The position numbers and the translations under genes are program-made. Below the pieces are notes generated by a model. That model was not told the DNA's origin, did not search any database, and was given only the letters and a program-made list of their open reading frames with translations. This document shows positions 5,756-14,308 of a stretch of DNA of 64,000 bases, piece by piece. Location: NCBI GenBank assembly GCA_016744855.1, contig JADGDO010000004.1:184583-248582 (forward strand), given 5' to 3'. Position 1 is the first letter of the stretch; each line of letters begins with the position of its first letter. This stretch comes from Candidatus Fermentibacteraceae bacterium. GTDB taxonomy: Bacteria; Fermentibacterota; Fermentibacteria; Fermentibacterales; JCC-6.

Positions 5756-8509
5756 TTGAAAACCACCGATTTTTACAAACTTACTCCTTCCGAGGCACTT
5801 TCTTCGCTTAATTCAAGCAGGAACGGCCTACCGCGGGAAACTGCAGCCGCCTACCGGAGCGAGCACGGCTCAAATGAGATTGCAGTAGAGAAATCCGTTC
5901 CCAAGTGGCTGGTTTTCCTTTCCCAGTTTAAGGAACTCCTGGTGCTTGTTCTTATAGCAGCTGGAATTATCTCTATTGCTGTTGGAAGCTATCAGGATGG
6001 CGCAGTGATGTTCGTCATTGTTTTTGTTAACGCGGTGATCGGTTTTGTTCAGGAATACAAAGCAGGAAAAATTCTGGAGAAGCTGAAAGCTCTTATCAAA
6101 TCTCCTGCAAAGGTTATTATTGATGGTCAGCTAAGCGAACTGCCTCAGTCCGATCTTGTTCCGGGAGATATTGTAGAGGTAGAGGCCGGTGACAAAATTC
6201 CAGCCGACATAAGGCTTCTTGAGGCATACAATCTCCGTACAAATGATTTCTCTCTTACCGGTGAATCCATGCCCCAGGAGAAGGACACCGAAGCTGTAAC
6301 CGAAGACACTATCCTTGCCGACAGACACAACATGGTTTTTACCGGTACCACGGTTGCAACAGGAAGTGCAATAGGAGTTGTGGTTAGAACCGGGCGAAAT
6401 ACCGAAATGGGCAAGATCGCATGTATGGCCTCTGAAACTGTCACAGCCATGTCTCCTTTGCAGATGGAACTGAATATTCTTGCAAAGTGGCTTACTGCCA
6501 TTGTCGTTTTCCTCAGTGCTGTTCTGTTTTTTGTAGGTGTACAGCAGGGTTTCACGGTCATTAACAGCCTTATCTACGCACTTGGAATTGCAGTGGCATC
6601 TGTTCCTCAGGCATTACCTGCCCAAGTTACAGTTGCTCTTTCAGTAGCAAGCAAGAGGCTTGCTGAGAGGAAGGTTGTAGTTAAAAGTCTACCGAGTGTG
6701 GAAACCCTCGGATCGACATCGGTCATCTGCACCGACAAGACTGGAACACTTACCAAGAATGAAATGACTGTAACAGGTGTCTGGTATAACGGATCTATCT
6801 ATGATGTTAAGGGACTTGGTTACAAACCAGAGGGAAGCATACACCACAGCGACGGAACCAAACTCACCGAAGAGCAGATAGGGCAGATGGAAATTCTGCT
6901 TGATGCCGGAACAATGGCTTCCAATGCAGAGATACACGAGCCGGACAGTGATCACTCAAGCTGGTATCCCGTCGGTGATCCTACAGAGGCGGCTTTAATA
7001 ACACTTTCAACAAAGCTCGGCACCAGAAGCCCCGTAGAGGATCAGGAAAACCCTGAAATCAAGGAATTCCCCTTTGATTCAGAGAGAAAGAGAATGAGCT
7101 CGGTCAGGCAGTTTGGAGACAAGCATCAGCTTGCAATGAAGGGGGCTACCGGAAGTGTTCTCTCCGTGAGCAAGTTCATCTACCGTGACGGTGAATCTGT
7201 ACCCATTACAGAAACTGACATTAAAGAGATAACTAGACTGAATGAAGAGTACTCGGACAGAGCTTTACGAGTGCTTGCAATTGGTTTCCGCCCCCTCGAA
7301 AACGATGGAACTGATTACACCATGGAGACGGTGGAGAAAGACATCGTCTTCCTCGGACTGATATTCATGATGGATCCGCCTAAAGAGGGCGTTAAGGAGG
7401 CGATTGCTTCCTGTCACATGGCAGATATCAGAGTAATAATAATGACTGGAGATCATGCGATAACAGCCAAGGCAATCGGTCGGGAAATCGGTCTATCAAA
7501 AGATGGAGATCCTCTTGTATACACAGGCGCTGAACTCGAAAAAATGGAAAACAGTGAGCTGAATGAAATACTTGCCGGAGGGAAAGCAATTGTTTTCAGC
7601 AGGGTAAACCCTGAGCACAAACTCCGTATTGTTACGCTACTCGAGGAACAGGGCGAAGTGGTTGCAGTGACTGGTGACGGAGTTAATGATGCTCCTGCGC
7701 TGAAGAAAGCAAACATCGGTGTTGCGATGGGGATTACAGGAACCGATGTTTCCAAGGAAGCTGCAGAACTGATACTTCTGGATGACAGTTTCACATCTCT
7801 TGTTTTTGCGGTTCGTGAAGGTAGAACCATCTATTCCAACTTGAAGAAGACCATCCTTGCATCAATGACAACAAATGCTGCAGAACTGGGTGTGGTAATT
7901 CTGGGTCTTATCGCAGTTTCAACCGGTAACTGGGCAATTCCTATTCTTGCCATTCAGATTCTTGCAATTGATCTTCTAGCAGAAATTATGCCCCTTACCT
8001 TCCTGACATTTGATCCTTCTTCAAAGAGCATTATGCAGGAACCTCCACGCGATTTGAAGGCCCATATCATGAACCGGGAAACTGCTTTTGAAGTTTTGCT
8101 TCTTGGCGCTCTTATCGGTCTGCTTGCCTTTGGTAACTATGCATACAGCGGAATTAGAGAAGGGCTTACATTCTTAAGCGGTGAGGCAATGACTCTTGAC
8201 TACATGAGAGCTACAACGCTTGCATACCTCACAATTGCTTTCTGTCAGTTCGTGAATGTGCTTTCTCGAAGGTTCTACTACACATCCTTGTTTAACAGAA
8301 ATTTCTTTACCAACAGAATTCTACTTTGGTCAATACTAGGTTCTGCCGGAATAATTTTGCTTTTTGTTAACATTCCAGCACTTGCAGGCTTCCTTTACTT
8401 CTCTGCACTGGGGTTCAACGACTGGATGTGTATCGCTGCATCGACATCGATATTCCTATTTGTATTCGAGATGCTAAAAGTAGGAAGAAGAGCAAGGAGG
8501 AAGATTTAA
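5756..8509 (+). CDS. P2-type cation-transporting ATPase
   Basis: The 917-residue protein has all P-type ATPase parts: an N-terminal cation-ATPase domain, the TGES loop of the actuator domain (SLTGES), the phosphorylation site CTDKTGTLTKNE with Asp327, the hinge GDGVNDAPALKKA, and ten membrane helices with a C-terminal cation-ATPase domain. It uses ATP to move a cation across the inner membrane. The ion-binding motif in M4 is VPQALPAQ, with Gln285 where Ca2+ and Na+/K+ pumps carry Glu (PEGLP). M6 has IDLLAEIMP, so an Asp and a Glu stand at positions used by Na+/K+-type pumps. The ion is therefore uncertain. Translation begins at a TTG at 5756 behind GGATG; no better ATG is in frame. Confidence 0.92.
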   Translation: MKTTDFYKLTPSEALSSLNSSRNGLPRETAAAYRSEHGSNEIAVEKSVPKWLVFLSQFKELLVLVLIAAGIISIAVGSYQDGAVMFVIVFVNAVIGFVQEYKAGKILEKLKALIKSPAKVIIDGQLSELPQSDLVPGDIVEVEAGDKIPADIRLLEAYNLRTNDFSLTGESMPQEKDTEAVTEDTILADRHNMVFTGTTVATGSAIGVVVRTGRNTEMGKIACMASETVTAMSPLQMELNILAKWLTAIVVFLSAVLFFVGVQQGFTVINSLIYALGIAVASVPQALPAQVTVALSVASKRLAERKVVVKSLPSVETLGSTSVICTDKTGTLTKNEMTVTGVWYNGSIYDVKGLGYKPEGSIHHSDGTKLTEEQIGQMEILLDAGTMASNAEIHEPDSDHSSWYPVGDPTEAALITLSTKLGTRSPVEDQENPEIKEFPFDSERKRMSSVRQFGDKHQLAMKGATGSVLSVSKFIYRDGESVPITETDIKEITRLNEEYSDRALRVLAIGFRPLENDGTDYTMETVEKDIVFLGLIFMMDPPKEGVKEAIASCHMADIRVIIMTGDHAITAKAIGREIGLSKDGDPLVYTGAELEKMENSELNEILAGGKAIVFSRVNPEHKLRIVTLLEEQGEVVAVTGDGVNDAPALKKANIGVAMGITGTDVSKEAAELILLDDSFTSLVFAVREGRTIYSNLKKTILASMTTNAAELGVVILGLIAVSTGNWAIPILAIQILAIDLLAEIMPLTFLTFDPSSKSIMQEPPRDLKAHIMNRETAFEVLLLGALIGLLAFGNYAYSGIREGLTFLSGEAMTLDYMRATTLAYLTIAFCQFVNVLSRRFYYTSLFNRNFFTNRILLWSILGSAGIILLFVNIPALAGFLYFSALGFNDWMCIAASTSIFLFVFEMLKVGRRARRKI

Positions 8510-8510
8510 A

Positions 8511-8915
8511 GTGAGTTCAGGAGCCAGTAGAAGCAGAGTGAAGCTCTTTTTTCTTCTATTGCTAGTTGTTGCTACCGGCCTGTTCTCCAGGAGTGAACAT
8601 GCTTCAATACTTCCTGTGTTTGTTCAAACATATGCCGGTGATACGTTGTGGGCTTTGGCTCTGTTTACCTTTCTTGCATTTGTTTCATCTTCGGCAGGAA
8701 CAAAAGAACTTGTCATGATCTCACTCATTCTTGCATTTGTTGTTGAATTTAGCCAGTTGTATCAGGCGGAGTGGATCAATTCTATCCGAAACACAGTTCC
8801 CGGAGGATTGATACTTGGTTTCGGCTTTAAATGGTCTGACCTTGTCTGTTACAGTGTGGGTATTTTTATCGGATTTTTGTTTGACTCATTGAAAAGAACT
8901 CCCGGAAGCGGGTAG
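8511..8915 (+). CDS. DUF2809-family membrane protein
   Basis: This 134-residue protein has four hydrophobic segments and the DUF2809 marks YAGDTLWALALF, EFSQLYQAEWINSIRNT, GGLILGFGFKWSDLVCYSVG. Family members are small inner-membrane proteins of unknown role, sometimes annotated near VanZ. The start is a GTG at 8511, just after the ATPase stop, behind AGGAGG; the gene is likely translated from the same message as the ATPase. Confidence 0.88.
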   Translation: MSSGASRSRVKLFFLLLLVVATGLFSRSEHASILPVFVQTYAGDTLWALALFTFLAFVSSSAGTKELVMISLILAFVVEFSQLYQAEWINSIRNTVPGGLILGFGFKWSDLVCYSVGIFIGFLFDSLKRTPGSG

Positions 8916-8937
8916 AGTAGCTGGATAAGGGGGAAGA

Positions 8938-9717
8938 ATGATTTCTTTAGTTGCAATTCTCTGCGTGACCGGTGTGAATCCTGTCCCGGGCGGGGTGATT
9001 CACAGCGGAGCTGATATTGTATCCTGCGACTTGATGATAAGTAGTCTTCAGAATGTTGATGTCGTTTTTGTAGGAGAGAAGCATGATGATTCTTTCGCTC
9101 ACGATTGGGAGCTGTTTTTATGGCAGTCCTTAGCCTCAGACGAAAGAGCTTTAGCCCTCGAGATGTTTGAGACAGATGTTCAGTCTCTATTGGATTCATA
9201 TCTTGCAGGGGAAATAAGCAGGGAAGAATTTCTTGCTGACTCAAGACCGTGGAGCAATTACGACACAGACTATTCTCCTATGGTAGAGTATGCCAGAGAT
9301 GGTGGATTCGCGGTTATAGCCGCTAATGTTCCAAGAACGTATGCTGCGATGGTTGCAAGGAACGGCTTTGCTTCTGTTCTTTCAGAGCCTGGATTTGAGG
9401 ATCTTTCTATTGACTCATCAAGCACGCTTTACAGAGAGATGTTCTTGGCTACCATGGAGGCTATGGGAGATCAGATGCACGGTATGCCTCTCGATCCTGA
9501 AAATATGTACCGCGCTCAGCTTCTGAAGGATGCTGTTATGGCCAGGTCTATTGAGGGCAGAAGTGTTGTTTTTATCTGCGGCAGTTTCCACAGTGATTTC
9601 CATTCAGGCATTCCTGATCAACTCTCTTCAGATTCTTTTCTTACTGTGTCGATTCTAGGTGAAGGCGAAGAGTATTCTCCTGACCTGGCAGATTTTGTAA
9701 TAATCAGGGAGAATTAG
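8938..9717 (+). CDS. ChaN-family (haem-binding Tiki-like) exported protein
   Basis: The 259-residue protein starts with a hydrophobic export signal and carries the ChaN-like core: VVFVGEKHDD near residue 42, ALALEMFE near 77, YRAQLLKDAVMARSI and the C-terminal VFICGSFHSDFHSG. In this fold the GEKH histidine and the glutamate of the EMFE segment line the active or ligand site; ChaN of Campylobacter is a haem-binding lipoprotein in iron uptake, and related TIKI proteins are proteases. No lipobox is seen. It follows the DUF2809 gene by 22 bases and ends before a strong hairpin. Confidence 0.85.
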   Translation: MISLVAILCVTGVNPVPGGVIHSGADIVSCDLMISSLQNVDVVFVGEKHDDSFAHDWELFLWQSLASDERALALEMFETDVQSLLDSYLAGEISREEFLADSRPWSNYDTDYSPMVEYARDGGFAVIAANVPRTYAAMVARNGFASVLSEPGFEDLSIDSSSTLYREMFLATMEAMGDQMHGMPLDPENMYRAQLLKDAVMARSIEGRSVVFICGSFHSDFHSGIPDQLSSDSFLTVSILGEGEEYSPDLADFVIIREN

Positions 9718-9729
9718 AAGACATCAGCA

Positions 9730-9756
9730 GAGGGCAATTGTATTATAATTGCCCTC
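9730..9756 (+). terminator. stem-loop between the ChaN-like gene and prfB
   Basis: A perfect 10-bp stem, GAGGGCAATT paired with AATTGCCCTC around a seven-base loop, lies 12 bases after the upstream stop and 28 before the prfB start. No T-run follows on the plus strand, so it may be a partial terminator or a message-stabilising or regulatory hairpin. Confidence 0.5.
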
Positions 9757-9783
9757 ACCCATTACCTGCTATCTGGAGGAAGA

Positions 9784-10882
9784 ATGACACACACAGAGCT
9801 TATCACGGAGATCCGTGGGGCAGGGGAGCGCGCTCGTTTGCTCAAGGAGCGTCTTTGACTTTGTTCTCCTGATTGAGAATGAAAAAAAACTAGAACTTGA
9901 GATGACAAAAGAAGGTTTCTGGAACGACAGAAACAAGGCTCTTGAGATAATTTCAAAACTAAAAAAAATTCAGAACTGGACCGATCCGCTCGGGAAGCTT
10001 TCCCTGAAGATTGAAGACCTTGATGCAGCTCTGGAGCTGCTTGAGATGGAAGATGATATTGGTATCAGAACCGATGCTCAGATTCGTGTGGGAGAGGTTA
10101 CCCACAGTCTTGATCAGCTTGAGTTCCGTCAGATGCTCTCCGGGGAGCATGATGGATCTGACTGCATTCTAACCGTTCGCTCTGGTGCAGGTGGTGTCGA
10201 CAGCCATGACTGGACCGAGATGCTGATGAAAATGTACACCTACTGGGCTGAAAAGCAGGGTTTTGAAGTTACTGTTCTCGACACGTCGCCGGGTGATACT
10301 GTTGGCATGAGAGAAGCTGTTCTATCTATCAAGGGTCCTTATGCTTTCGGATACCTGTTTGCTGAAAAGGGGATCCACAGACTTGTCCGCCGAAGCCCAT
10401 TTGACCCAAGCAACAGAAGGCACACGAGTTTCGCTTCTGTTTTTCCCCTGCCTGATATCGATGATTCTATTGTTGTTGATATCAACCCTGAGGATGTAAG
10501 AACAGATGTTTTCAGAGCGAGTGGAGCGGGAGGCCAGCACATCAATAAAACATCGAGTGCTGTTCGATTGACACACCTGCCGACCGGAATTGCCGTTACC
10601 TGTCAGAACGAAAGAAGTCAGCACAGAAACCGCGAGCTAGCCTGGAAAGTTCTTAGAGCCAGAATGTATGAACTTGAAGAAGAGAAGCGTAGGAAAGAAC
10701 GTGAGAAGCTTGAGAATACCAAGAGTGATGTTTCATGGGGACATCAGATTAGATCTTACGTGCTTCACCCTTATCAGATGGTTAAGGATCACAGAACCGG
10801 TAATGAGATTTCAGATGTAGATGGTTTTCTTGGGGGAAACATCCAGGAATTCATTGAAGAATATTTAAGAAAGAGTAAGTAA
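9784..10882 (+). CDS. prfB: peptide chain release factor 2, programmed +1 frameshift
   Basis: RF2 releases finished peptides at UGA and UAA stops. The gene opens at ATG 9784 behind GGAGGAAG and reads 24 codons to an in-frame TGA at 9856-9858. The site is AAGGAG, three bases, CTT TGA C, the classic prfB frameshift signal, so the ribosome slips +1 at CTT and continues with GAC at 9857, giving 365 residues. The rest is a complete class I release factor: the SPF anticodon-like motif (RRSPFDPSNRR) and the catalytic GGQ at about 249-251. Low RF2 slows UGA decoding and promotes slippage, so the gene controls its own product. lysS starts two bases after its stop. Confidence 0.97.
9844..9859 (+). promoter_or_regulatory. 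prfB +1 frameshift site
   Basis: An internal Shine-Dalgarno-like AAGGAG (9844-9849) stands three bases before CTTTGAC (9853-9859), the same spacing as in E. coli prfB. The TGA at 9856-9858 is read as a stop or skipped by +1 slippage on CTT. Confidence 0.95.
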
Positions 10883-10883
10883 C

Positions 10884-12350
10884 ATGGCAATTGAAGAAAA
10901 TGAATTTATAGGCATACGCCTTGAGAAGCTTGATGGCATAAGGGAAATGGGAATAGCTCCATTTCCTGCACAGACCCCTGACAGGCAACCCGTAGAAGCT
11001 CTCCGAAGCATCGGTGAAACTGAAGAGATTCAAAGCACAAGCGGGCGTATCATGGCAAAGAGGAAGCACGGAAAAACTGTTTTCTGTGACATCACGGATC
11101 CAACAGGAAGAATTCAGCTTTTCATCAACAAGAAGAATCTTGATGAGGATAGCTGGGAGCTACTCGGCAAAATGGATCTGGGCGATATCATCTGGGTCAG
11201 TGGTGCTCTTTTTATAACAAGAACAGGAGAGCTCTCAGTAAGAGTAGAAACTCTTATGCTTCTGACGAAGGCTGTTCGCCCGATGCCTGTTGTGAAGACT
11301 GATGCCGATGGCGAGATTCATGATGCTGTTAGCGACCCAGACTTTATCTACAGACACAGATGTGTTGATCTCATGCTGAACGAGGAATCGAAGAATAGGT
11401 TTATTGCCAGAAGCAAAATCATTTCTGCGGTAAGGAAATACCTTGATTCATCTGATTTTCTTGAAGTTGAGACTCCTGTTCTCCAACAGATTTACGGTGG
11501 TGCAGCTGCTGATCCCTTTGTAAGCCACTACAATTCTCTGGATGAAGAGTGTTACCTAAGAATTGCAACCGAACTCTATCTGAAGAGGCTTGTGTCAGGA
11601 GGAATCGACCGCGTTTATGAGATTGGCAAAGATTTCAGGAATGAAGGTATTGACAGAACTCACAGTCCGGAATTCACGCAGCTTGAGCTTTACGAAGCAT
11701 GGACAGATTACAACGGAATGATGAAGAGATTTGAAGAGATAGTGGAAGCCGCCGCCAAGGCTGCAGGAGTTGGACCTATAGTAGAATTCGCTGGTCATGA
11801 GGTTGATCTCACTCCTCCTTTCAAAAGAGTCCCATTTGTTCCGACTCTTCATGAGAAGAGCGGGGAAGAGCTCTTCGAGTGGGATGCAGAGAGACTTTCA
11901 GCGCTTGTTAAAAGTCTGGGTCTTGGAGATGACGTCAAAGACAGACCGACTCTTCTGGACAAACTCTTTGACCACTATGTAACTCCACATCTTATTCAAC
12001 CGAGTTTTGTAATTGATTATCCTGTGGAACTCTCTCCTCTAGCCAAACAGAAGACAGATGATCCGAGAATTACCGAGCGGTTCGAGGCATTTATTGCTGG
12101 AGTTGAACTTGCCAATGCTTTCAGCGAACAGAATGACCCGATTTATCAGAGGGAAGTACTCGAGAATCAGGCAGATCTGAGTGAACATCGCAAAGGAGTG
12201 GTTGATCAGGAATTCCTTTATGCTCTTGAGGTTGGAATGCCACCGACAGGCGGACTGGGTATCGGAGTGGATCGACTGGTTATGATTCTTACCGGTGCGA
12301 TGAATATCAGGGATACAATTCTGTTTCCTCATCTCCGAAGGGGGCAATGA
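10884..12350 (+). CDS. lysS: lysyl-tRNA synthetase, class II
   Basis: The 488-residue enzyme charges tRNA-Lys with lysine using ATP. An N-terminal OB-fold anticodon-binding domain (about 50-140, with GRIMAKRKHGKTVFCDI) is followed by the class II catalytic domain: motif 1 around EVETPVLQ, motif 2 with YEIGKDFRNEGIDRTHSPEF, and motif 3 GGLGIGVDRLVMIL near the C-terminus. Length and order are normal for bacterial LysS. It is co-transcribed with prfB, a common bacterial pairing, and its stop overlaps the next gene start by ATGA. Confidence 0.97.
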   Translation: MAIEENEFIGIRLEKLDGIREMGIAPFPAQTPDRQPVEALRSIGETEEIQSTSGRIMAKRKHGKTVFCDITDPTGRIQLFINKKNLDEDSWELLGKMDLGDIIWVSGALFITRTGELSVRVETLMLLTKAVRPMPVVKTDADGEIHDAVSDPDFIYRHRCVDLMLNEESKNRFIARSKIISAVRKYLDSSDFLEVETPVLQQIYGGAAADPFVSHYNSLDEECYLRIATELYLKRLVSGGIDRVYEIGKDFRNEGIDRTHSPEFTQLELYEAWTDYNGMMKRFEEIVEAAAKAAGVGPIVEFAGHEVDLTPPFKRVPFVPTLHEKSGEELFEWDAERLSALVKSLGLGDDVKDRPTLLDKLFDHYVTPHLIQPSFVIDYPVELSPLAKQKTDDPRITERFEAFIAGVELANAFSEQNDPIYQREVLENQADLSEHRKGVVDQEFLYALEVGMPPTGGLGIGVDRLVMILTGAMNIRDTILFPHLRRGQ

Positions 12351-13543
12351 AACAGAAGCTCATATGGGCTTTAGCCCGTAGACATGTATGGAGTGATGCC
12401 AATTCCACTGTTGTTCGAATAGTAAGCATTCTCTCTGTTGCCGGAGTAGCAATTGGCGTTGCTGCTCTGGTGATTCTACAAGCCTTCATGGGGGGATTTA
12501 CAGAGGCTATTGCATCAGGACTGTCTACCATGAATCCACCTCTGCATATCTACGCTCCCGGTGGAGGAAACCTCAATGACTTCGATCTAGGAGTTGTTCA
12601 GGAAATTGCTGAGGATATTCCCGGCATTACCCGCGTTGAGGGGATTCTTGAGAAAGCTGCTGTTGTAAGCGGTGCTGCAGGAACAGTTTCGGGCGCAATA
12701 GTCCGGGGCACCAACGAAGCTGAGTTAATAATCGGGATTGATCTTGCCCGAGAACTTGATATAGGGGCCGGTGATGAGATCCGGATTGCTTCAACCGCAG
12801 GTGCTGAGATATCCGGAATGGGTAGAGTTCTTGTTGATACCATAGCGACCCTTGTTGTTGACAGTGTGGGGGATTTCGGTATTGAGGAATACAACAATTC
12901 TCTTGTTATTCTACCGCTCCACATCTCCAGAAATATTTTCAGAGCTCAAGGAGAGTTGTCCAGCCTGGGGGGCTATGTTGAAAGAGGTTTTGATCCCGTT
13001 GTATTGTCATCGATGTTGGACTCAGCTCTGAACGAAGAATATGTAGGTGGAGGCTGGCCGGTTTACATGAGCTGTATTCCCTATCTTGCCTTTCACGGTA
13101 ATCTTTTTAAGGCCCTTGGTCTCGAGAGAATTGCAATGACAATTGTACTGGCTTTGATTACAGTTGTTGCACTTCTTAACCTTTCCAGTGCTCTTACAAT
13201 GATTGCATTGGAACACCGCCGCGATGTTGGAGTAATGAGAGCAATGGGACTTGCTCCTTCGGGAGTATTCAGCATTTCCATTATCAGAGGTTTTCTGCTG
13301 GGTGGTAGCGGAGCTTTGGTCGGGCTTGCTTTTTCATGGATTTCTATTTTTGTTGTAAACAGATACTTTCCCATAAGACTGGACGGAACAGTGTACTGGA
13401 TAGATGTACTTCCCGGTGTTTTTCCTGTAGGAACGGCCCTTGTCGTGACGCTTGCTACAGTTCTGGTATGTCTGATTGTTTCTCTCTTTCCGGCATTTTC
13501 AGCTTTGTACCGTTCTCCATCGGAAGCATTGAGATATGAATAA
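12347..13543 (+). CDS. Lol lipoprotein-releasing ABC permease (LolC/E type)
   Basis: The 398-residue permease has the LolC/LolE plan: one N-terminal membrane helix (about 25-47, VRIVSILSVAGVAIGVAAL), a large periplasmic domain, and three C-terminal helices in the FtsX-like region (from about 265). With LolD it would extract lipoproteins from the inner membrane and pass them to a periplasmic carrier. Only one permease gene is present here, so it may form a homodimer (the LolF arrangement) rather than a LolC-LolE pair. It overlaps lysS by four bases and lolD by eight. Confidence 0.92.
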   Translation: MKQKLIWALARRHVWSDANSTVVRIVSILSVAGVAIGVAALVILQAFMGGFTEAIASGLSTMNPPLHIYAPGGGNLNDFDLGVVQEIAEDIPGITRVEGILEKAAVVSGAAGTVSGAIVRGTNEAELIIGIDLARELDIGAGDEIRIASTAGAEISGMGRVLVDTIATLVVDSVGDFGIEEYNNSLVILPLHISRNIFRAQGELSSLGGYVERGFDPVVLSSMLDSALNEEYVGGGWPVYMSCIPYLAFHGNLFKALGLERIAMTIVLALITVVALLNLSSALTMIALEHRRDVGVMRAMGLAPSGVFSISIIRGFLLGGSGALVGLAFSWISIFVVNRYFPIRLDGTVYWIDVLPGVFPVGTALVVTLATVLVCLIVSLFPAFSALYRSPSEALRYE

Positions 13544-14222
13544 AGAATTAGTCCTTTCGGCAGTAGATATTCACTGTTCTTACGGCAGTGCAGATGCATC
13601 AATCCAGGTTCTAAGAGGAGCTGAAATTGAGATCAAGGCCGGAGAGGTCGTTGCAGTTACAGGGCCAAGCGGTTCCGGGAAGAGCACTCTACTTCACGCT
13701 CTCGGTTTTTTAGAAAGACCGGACAGGGGCAAAATACTTATTTGCGGTGAAGACGGGTGGGCTCTTGGTGGGCGGAAAAGAGCTGCTCTCAGGAACAGAA
13801 AAATAGGTTTTGTTTTTCAGTTTCATCATCTTCTGGAAGAGTTTACTCTGAAGGAAAATGTTATGATGCCGTCACTTATTGCCGGTGAATCTAAAGAAGA
13901 TGCAGCAAAAAAAGCAGATGAACTTTTAGATAGAGTCGGTATAATTCACAGGGCCTCTCACTTTCCCTCGAGGGTTTCCGGTGGAGAAAGGCAGAGAGCT
14001 GCAATTGCAAGAGCAATAGTAATGAAGCCAGATATTGTTCTGGCGGACGAACCTACCGGCAACCTTGATTCCGGTACCAGTACCGAAGTGGAAAAGTTGA
14101 TTATGGAACTTGCAGAAGACGGGAACAGATCTTTCCTTCTGGCAACCCACAGTAATGATCTTGCTTCAGCCGTCCACAGAAGGTTTTTCCTGAACTCCGG
14201 CATCTTGACTGAGGGTGATTAA
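13536..14222 (+). CDS. lolD: LolD-type ABC transporter ATP-binding protein
   Basis: The 228-residue ATPase has Walker [10 protein letters not shown] near residue 43, the Q-loop FVFQFHHLL, the signature [13 protein letters not shown], Walker [14 protein letters not shown] and the H-loop ATHS. The [11 protein letters not shown] segment is typical of the LolD/MacB group. It drives the Lol permease encoded just upstream, with which it overlaps. Many lipoproteins are encoded in this window, consistent with a need for this system. Confidence 0.93.
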   Translation: MNKELVLSAVDIHCSYGSADASIQVLRGAEIEIKAGEVVAVTGPSGSGKSTLLHALGFLERPDRGKILICGEDGWALGGRKRAALRNRKIGFVFQFHHLLEEFTLKENVMMPSLIAGESKEDAAKKADELLDRVGIIHRASHFPSRVSGGERQRAAIARAIVMKPDIVLADEPTGNLDSGTSTEVEKLIMELAEDGNRSFLLATHSNDLASAVHRRFFLNSGILTEGD

Positions 14223-14308
14223 AATTCTACTTCAAGGGGAACACGAATTGCTATATTTATTACATGGATCCCGTCTCTTTATAAAGGCGAAAGAAGAAGG
14301 GGGCATTC

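Noticed and set aside
9784..9858. Broken prfB (stop after 24 codons)
   Set aside because: The stop is part of the conserved programmed frameshift site and the shifted frame is complete.
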